DNA of 12,709 nt from Euperipatoides rowelli (Eukaryota; Onychophora; Udeonychophora; Euonychophora; Peripatopsidae), in assembly GCA_003024985.2 (NCBI GenBank), contig PXIH01S0001256.1. One strand, written 5' to 3'. The position numbers and the translations under genes were made by a program. Shown here one piece after another: positions 7,662 through 12,709 of this stretch. Numbering within the stretch: position 1 is the stretch's first letter; each line of letters begins with the position of its first letter. Under the pieces are notes generated by a model. The model worked only from the letters and a program-made list of their open reading frames with translations. It made no database searches and was not told the origin of the DNA.

Positions 7662-9508
7662 AACTGTTGGTTAAACGTTTGAATTGACTAACATGATTTT
7701 GGACCCTAAAACTTATGGAATTTGCAAATACTGTGACCAATTCTAACCTCTAAACCAACTAACCTTAAAATAAGAGATTAACGAAAGTCAAGTTTACAAT
7801 TTGGAGCGACTGATTTTTATAATAATAATATTGAAGTGATTTTGAAGAATGTTGTTTGCAATTTAATATGCAAAGGCATATTCTATAGAATTACCGATGA
7901 AATTTTAATAGCAGTTATGCCTACAATGAAGTTAAAACAATTGATTTTCAGCCATTCACAATTGAAATTATTTATTTGCATGTAGCAGATTGATTCTCCA
8001 AGTTTCAATTGAAACTCATGGGTCTACTCAATTAGCCAATCACTCCAGAACAACGAGGTGCATATTGAGTAATCATATTAGCTGGTTACTCATTAAATCT
8101 AAGATTTTGAATAATTAGGCATTATTTCTTGGATCAACTGTCATTTTATGGATTCTATATATTTTAAGGAGTCAAGCAAAAATTATGTTTGACATTTGTA
8201 TAAAGAAGTTATATGAAGGGTTTCATTTGTATGACATTTTAAAATTGCTATAAATTACAAAGATAATACAAGAAAGTAATTTTCTTGACAAAACAATCAA
8301 ACTTTGTGTTTCTAGTAAAAAAACGACTGTAGCTAAAGTATTTTATAGTATCTGGTTAAAAGTGTTTGACACGCAACATTATTTTTTATAAATACTGTAC
8401 CTCGAATAGAAGAATTTAATAAACAATAAAATGTTAGGACTGAAAGTTGAAGAAGGAAAGAGGATTCTATAATTTTTGACAATCTTTACTCGATTATAAT
8501 CAAGAGAACAATCCAAGCATTATAAAAACTCATAAGGGATGTGGGCATACTACTCTATACAATAAGGAAGGAACAGATATCGTATACTGTATATGTATCA
8601 ACCTATTCAACGGAACTTCAGCCATATAGAAAATAATTATATATTTGTAATTGCCGGTAATATGACCAATAGGTGCAATAACTACTGAAAAATTAGGAGG
8701 ATATGTCTAACTGTAATTCAACATTGTATGGAAAAGTCATGTACATGTCAGATCAAATTATTTTTACGGATGTAATTAGAATCCTCCCAATTAGTCGGTT
8801 CAGAGATATCTAAATATTTTTAATAGCACCTCTCTTCACTAATCTTCAAATTTTCCTTTAATTGATTACAGATATACATGTAAATCTTCATCTAGAATGT
8901 TAATATGTCTAAAAATAAATGTGGGCAACAAATAGTTGCTTTGTCCTATAAATCAGACGTGCACTTTCCTTCTTGATATATAATATGCATTTTATTATAT
9001 TTTAAAAAAATAATAATGTTGAGATAAAATGCCTGAAGAGGGAGATGTGTGCTTGAGCTAGATGCAGTTATAAAGCTGAAAAAATATGGTTTATAAAAAT
9101 ATTGTTTCCAGAAGATTTTGCAATCAGTTTTCTGAAATTACCTACATTGGCCTGTTCTAATACTGCTTATAAAGCTGTTCCTTCCTGTTCATATTTAGCT
9201 GTTAATGGATTTTTTCTTTTCCTTTCTTTCAATTGTTGCTGGAGATTTATGCTTCAAGTAATGATGATTAAACTGCTCCTTTTTAACATTCCTAAAGCAA
9301 TGCTGCTAGTTTTTGTAAATGATGTGATCATGTTAACTTGTCCTTGTTCACTTATTTTATACTGTTCAAATTTATAAATTATTGTAACCCTCTAGCCCTC
9401 TGTGAAGGGCATCACCCCTTAGACATACAGTACACCTATATATCCTACTTATAGGCTATATACTGTATATAGATTGAATATACATACAGTATATATAATA
9501 TCCTAATT
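7662..9508. other. AT-rich intron, no supported gene
   Basis: About 1.85 kb without a recognisable exon or RNA. A 91-codon plus-strand frame at 9102-9377 is Leu/Phe/Cys-rich and resembles no family I know; it is probably chance. A 16-bp palindrome lies at 8001-8016. The end of the stretch (about 9420-9500) is rich in TACTGTATA/TACAGTATA words flanking the hAT-like element. Confidence 0.65.
8001..8016. repeat. Perfect 16-bp palindrome AGTTTCAATTGAAACT
   Basis: AGTTTCAATTGAAACT equals its own reverse complement. It has no loop and no obvious larger inverted arms around it. The function is unknown; it could be chance in AT-rich DNA. Confidence 0.6.
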
Positions 9509-9516
9509 ATTATAAT
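9509..9516. repeat. Left target-site duplication ATTATAAT
   Basis: This 8-bp word immediately precedes the TAAGGGTGG terminus and is identical to 10197-10204 after the other terminus. Eight bases is the duplication length made by hAT transposases. Because the word is self-complementary, it could alternatively be read as an extension of the inverted ends. Confidence 0.65.
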
Positions 9517-10196
9517 TAAGGGTGGGAGTAGATTAAAATTTTTAACTGATTAATCGATTAAGCATTTAGTTGATTAATCTATCAATAATCAATTAATTTT
9601 TCCCCTTATAGCATAATTTTTTAATATGTTATTTTTTGCCATTTTAGTCCTAATTTTTTAATAAGTAATCCATAAATTTTGTTGTAGTTAATTAATTGTG
9701 CAAAGTTTGTCATTATTATAAGTTTGAAAAGAACCAAAATAACATGAAATATTGAAATAAAGATAACAAATGTAATTGACTATAAAAGTTTAGTGAGAAT
9801 AATTTAATAGTTAAAAATAATTTACACGGATTCATTTTTTAAGGACTAAATATATATTACTATTTTTATTATTATTATTAAATTCTAATATTATTGTAAT
9901 TACCTTTGTCATTTAAAATATATTAATAATAATTGCAATATTTTAAAACTGTTGTGCATCTCTAAAGACACTTATAATAATATTTCCAGCCAATAAAAAT
10001 AATAAAGTTTGGAATATTGTTCTAGTAAAACAAAATAAAACAAGTCAAACCAAAATAAAAAATCAGTTTTAAAATTAATTGGTTGATTAAAATTCGATCA
10101 AAATTGATCACCGATTAATCAATTCATAAACATATTAATTGATTAAAGCTTTAATCGATTAACTGGTTCAATTAATCAACTAATCAGCCATCCTTA
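9517..10196. mobile_element. hAT-like non-autonomous DNA transposon, 680 bp
   Basis: The element begins TAAGGGTGGGAG and ends GGCTGATTAG read from the other strand as TAAGGATGGCTG, an imperfect terminal inverted repeat. It is bracketed by the 8-bp duplication ATTATAAT. Both subterminal regions (about 9545-9597 and 10073-10189) are dense in TGATTAAT and AATCGATTAA words in both orientations, as seen in hAT families whose ends carry GATTAATCGATTA repeats. The interior is AT-rich, with TTATTATTATTA near 9867-9880, and has no transposase frame, so the copy would need a transposase from elsewhere. Both termini and both duplications look complete. hAT assignment is inferred from duplication length and end pattern. 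Confidence 0.75.
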
Positions 10197-10204
10197 ATTA
10201 TAAT
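10197..10204. repeat. Right target-site duplication ATTATAAT
   Basis: This is identical to 9509-9516 and directly follows the CCATCCTTA terminus of the hAT-like element. The exact match suggests the insertion is not very ancient. Confidence 0.65.
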
Positions 10205-10562
10205 GTATAATATGCATGAAGTATATGCATACAAACTAAATGGATACTGTATAGACATCAAGGATATACAGTAATAATGCATACACAATTAGAGGGCCAA
10301 TAATTACCTAATAATACATAAAGATGCAACTAATTATATTCCTAATTAGACTGTCCTTGAACTTAGAATAAAGTGTGTTAAGCCACAGAACACCCAGCAT
10401 CATACAACCTAGCCACCTACAATACAGTTATACTCTTTAGAACAATAATCTATAAAACTTAGATTCAAACATTCTAATCATTCTCCTTTGAGACTAAGAG
10501 CTTTCTAAGCTCCCCTTCTCCTCTATCATCTACTCTCAAGGTTATAATGGAAGCTGTGAACA

Positions 10563-10616
10563 CCCGGTCATACCTGTAATATCAGTAACCCGGTCATACC
10601 TGTAATATCAGTAACC
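10563..10616. repeat. Exact 26-bp tandem duplication, two copies
   Basis: The unit starts CCCGGTCATACC and ends TATCAGTAA. It is present twice without mismatch (10563-10588 and 10589-10614), followed by two more matching bases. Lack of divergence indicates a recent duplication or a possible assembly stutter. Confidence 0.95.
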
Positions 10617-10786
10617 GCTGTAGCTGCAAGCCATCTGATACTTTGATTTCATCCACCTCCTGTGCCTATTTGTTGCTACTTTATAAACTCTCTTTATAAA
10701 CACTCTTGTAATAACAGGTAGGCCTACTGTATCATTACTTACTTAGCTCTCTAGGTTATTATTATAATTATATTTAGGCTTAGTCC

Positions 10787-10806
10787 TTATTGTCTAGGGA
10801 CAATAA
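10787..10806 (+). promoter_or_regulatory. Hairpin carrying an AATAAA polyadenylation-type signal
   Basis: TTATTGTC (10787-10794) pairs perfectly with GACAATAA (10799-10806) around the loop TAGG. The AATAAA hexamer (10802-10807) lies in the 3' arm. A poly(A) signal within a hairpin is known from some retroviral LTRs, which supports, but does not prove, the LTR reading of this region. Confidence 0.45.
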
Positions 10807-10855
10807 ACCAATCTATATTCTCCTACAAATATACATATCACTAATTTTATTTCAG

Positions 10856-11440
10856 CCCAGCCCCCAACAAGGAAGAAGAGATGTTCCCTCGACAGTCACA
10901 TACTATTTTAGCTAACCAGGTATCTTACCCTAAGTGCCTCCTGACACCTCTTTAATAAAACAAAAAAAGAATTCTAATACCTTAAATGACTGCGTCAGAT
11001 AAAAAAAAAAAAAATCCAATTTTAATTTGTAATCAGATGAACATGAAAAAGTCTAGAATTCATAGAATTTGCATCATGCACATCCTTCCCCAATAATGGC
11101 AGATTAAACATAGAATATTAATATCCTATATAAGAAATATTTGTATGCATTATTAAATTTCTTAAATATACAAATTGTGTTTAAATTACACCTATGGTAC
11201 TAAAATTTGTTTCCTCACTACTCTTAAATGAACTATTCTCCATTTGAATCATTAGATCTGTGACTATTTTAAACTTCTACAGATTAATTTCTTTGATTTT
11301 GTAATTTAAATGTGAGGACAAAAAAGAAATGTCCAGATTTGAACTGGCCAATTCGTTTTGTCATTTTCTTTTATCAGTCTTTTTTATTCCTGTATATTTT
11401 TAGAGCACATAAAATAAAGACATATCTATCGGTAAGTTTC
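10856..11440. other. Intron sequence, no gene recognised
   Basis: This is C-richer up to about 10950 and AT-rich after that, with an A14 run near 11001. The plus-strand frame at 11312-11512 runs into the repeat that follows and has no protein-family character. Confidence 0.65.
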
Positions 11441-11656
11441 TCTATTAGTGACACAATGTTCAACAATCACAATGTCACTATCCAACTGGTTACACTAGAG
11501 ACCCTATCTTAATATAGGGTCTCTAGGTTACACTACAGTGACTCTATATATAACACAAAACTACAACTCCCTCTGGTGACCACAATTCTCATCTGGTGAC
11601 ACAATAATTCCATCTAGTGATACAAAACACTATGTGGTGACACAACACTCCATCCA
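11441..11656. repeat. TAGTGACACAA-type short-period repeat, both orientations
   Basis: TAGTGACA (11446-11453) faces TGTCACTA (11473-11480) as an 8-bp inverted pair. After the central palindrome, copies of CTGGTGACACAA-like sequence start at 11573, 11593, 11614 and 11634, a regular step of 20-21 bp, with an earlier relative at 11536. GGTTACACTA is also repeated on both sides of the palindrome (11488-11497 and 11526-11535). It looks like a small satellite-like or MITE-derived block; no coding role is seen. Confidence 0.65.
11495..11526. repeat. Perfect 13-bp inverted repeat with 6-base loop
   Basis: CTAGAGACCCTAT (11495-11507) and ATAGGGTCTCTAG (11514-11526) are exact reverse complements around CTTAAT. 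The arms are flanked on both sides by GGTTACACTA. It would form a stable hairpin in single-stranded DNA or RNA. It lacks the GC-rich stem and U tract of a bacterial terminator and is not interpreted as one. Confidence 0.9.
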
Positions 11657-12709
11657 TGAGAAGGCCAAACTTAGTCTTGGAGTTCTAAACTATTGAAAAT
11701 GGCCCGATTAAGATCAATGATTCCACTGTCTGTTCAAAGTTGTAAATCACTACAAAAACCCAACGTGTACAATTTAGACTATCTTGTTTTCACTTATTCT
11801 ACTAAAAAGAGTAAATTTATGTTTTACATATAAATGTGATAAAATATTAATTATTTTACAAACATAATGGCATAAATACCATACTTAAATACTATAGTTA
11901 AAATTTTTCATGTTAATTTTTACAAAAGATAACTCATGCCTTATGCATCAACAATAAATTAAAAACATAGTATCGTAATGTAAGTGAATGTCAAAATGAC
12001 CTTGGATAGATGCATTCTTCTAAATAATTCATTAAGCCTAGGTTCAATGCTTATTGGTTAAATCAGCCTCTATCTATTTTGATTTAGGCATACTTTTTTC
12101 ACAATTTAATTTGCAGCCTGGTATTAAACAATCAGTGGGCTATCACAGATGTCTTTAAGTCCCATTATGGGGGAACCCCTATATACATGCTAGCATCATG
12201 GCAAAGAGTGACTGAATAATGAATAAAGTAGATTAAGGGAGAGTTGTCACATTTAAAACATGATGAATGCAGAGTAGGAGGGGAGCTTAAGCAGTGTTGA
12301 TTTTTTTTAGGTTTTGCTGATATCACTTGAATAATAATGGATAGGCCTTCTATAGGTGGAGATTTTTTAAGGTCAAATTTTTTTTAAAAAAGAAAAATGA
12401 AATTCTTTATGTGGGAGTTTTTTATATTTGAAAATATTATTTTATAATTGCATGAAATGTTGCAGATGATTACCGTACTGATATATTTTTTTTTTAACAA
12501 AAATTTACTTAACCTTTTAATAGGAAAAAAACGAGAAAAAAATTATGTTGCTTAAGACCTAGCAGTGAAAAAAAATTTCAAGTGCAAAAATGATAAAACT
12601 GGTGTCAGTACTCATAAATCCTGTATAGACCCCTCAGCCATATTTTTTTTAAATACATGGCTGGCTTAAACAATTTTTCGGCTGCATTCCAGCTAAGCCA
12701 CAAAAAATT
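11657..12709. other. AT-rich intron or 5' region, nothing recognised
   Basis: About 1 kb without a supported exon, RNA gene or structured repeat. There are only homopolymer runs (near 12301, 12380, 12488 and 12645). It is presumed to be the 5'-ward part of the intron preceding exon A, but the window does not show where that intron begins. Confidence 0.6.

Larger units (their letters stand above)
10376..10855 (+). mobile_element. Possible solo LTR (plus orientation), limits uncertain
   Basis: This C-richer stretch begins TGTTAAGCC and has the order expected of a retrotransposon LTR: a U3-like part with an exact 26-bp tandem duplication (10563-10614), two TATAAA boxes (10682-10687 and 10695-10700), and about 100 bp downstream an AATAAA (10802-10807) held in an 8-bp hairpin. 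A candidate 3' end is ATTTCA near 10855. No target-site duplication was found at these limits, no internal retrotransposon genes follow, and the primer-binding site was not identified. It may be a solo LTR or simply a promoter-like intronic sequence. Confidence 0.35.

Noticed and set aside
8878-8908. Possible upstream SHANK micro-exon (minus strand) reading HINILDEDLH
   Set aside because: It has a TTTTTAG acceptor and GTATAT donor and vaguely recalls the LDEE motif, but it is only 31 bp, weakly similar, and does not continue the SPN sequence.
9102-9377. 91-codon plus-strand frame as a small protein gene
   Set aside because: It is Leu/Phe/Cys-rich with no recognisable domain or promoter, lies within an intron, and is plausible by chance.
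11312-11512. 66-codon plus-strand frame
   Set aside because: It runs into the GTGACACAA repeat block and hairpin; there is no family resemblance.
11495-11526. Rho-independent terminator
   Set aside because: The locus is eukaryotic, and the hairpin lacks a GC-rich stem and following U tract.
11573-11656. CRISPR array
   Set aside because: The units step by 20-21 bp and are diverged; there are no constant repeats with unique spacers, and the genome is animal.
12020-12060. tRNA-like B box (GGTTCAATGC)
   Set aside because: There is no A box at the right distance and no cloverleaf stems could be formed by eye.

Overview
This window is animal (metazoan) nuclear DNA. It is strongly AT-rich and dominated by introns and repeats, with no long open reading frames. 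Its only recognisable coding content is three short, spliced exons on the minus strand, each bounded by good GT/AG signals. Joined, they give about 111 residues that match the start of the ankyrin-repeat region of SHANK (ProSAP), the postsynaptic scaffold protein. The three exons keep one reading frame across two introns (junction phases 0 and 1). The organism is probably an invertebrate: the protein resembles vertebrate SHANKs without being identical, and the repeats are invertebrate-like, but I cannot name a species.

Layout, in gene order (minus strand, high to low coordinates): intron or 5' region with no recognisable exon (5716-12709); exon A, 72 bp, the linker between the SPN domain and the ankyrin repeats (5644-5715); a 3.3 kb intron (2309-5643); exon B, 109 bp, the start of the ankyrin region (2200-2308); a 503 bp intron (1697-2199); exon C, 152 bp, ankyrin repeats (1545-1696); then intron again (1-1544). 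The SPN-encoding exons upstream and the remaining ankyrin, SH3, PDZ and SAM exons lie outside the window or were not recognised.

The introns hold several repeat structures readable directly from the sequence. They are: a GC-rich, tailed retroelement-like end at 1-130; a 635 bp element at 3888-4522 with 27-base inverted ends and an internal unit recurring about every 60 bp; a 450 bp element at 6680-7132 built from a GAGACCACC/GGTGGTCTC motif in both orientations; a 680 bp hAT-like non-autonomous transposon at 9517-10196 with an 8-bp duplication ATTATAAT on both sides; an LTR-like stretch around 10376-10855 with an exact 26-bp tandem duplication, paired TATAAA boxes and an AATAAA inside a hairpin; and a short-period repeat with a perfect 13-bp inverted repeat at 11441-11656. 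No transposase, reverse transcriptase, tRNA, rRNA or CRISPR array was found. There is no sign of an operon or a microbial defence system; the novelty here is in the repeat architecture inside a SHANK intron set.
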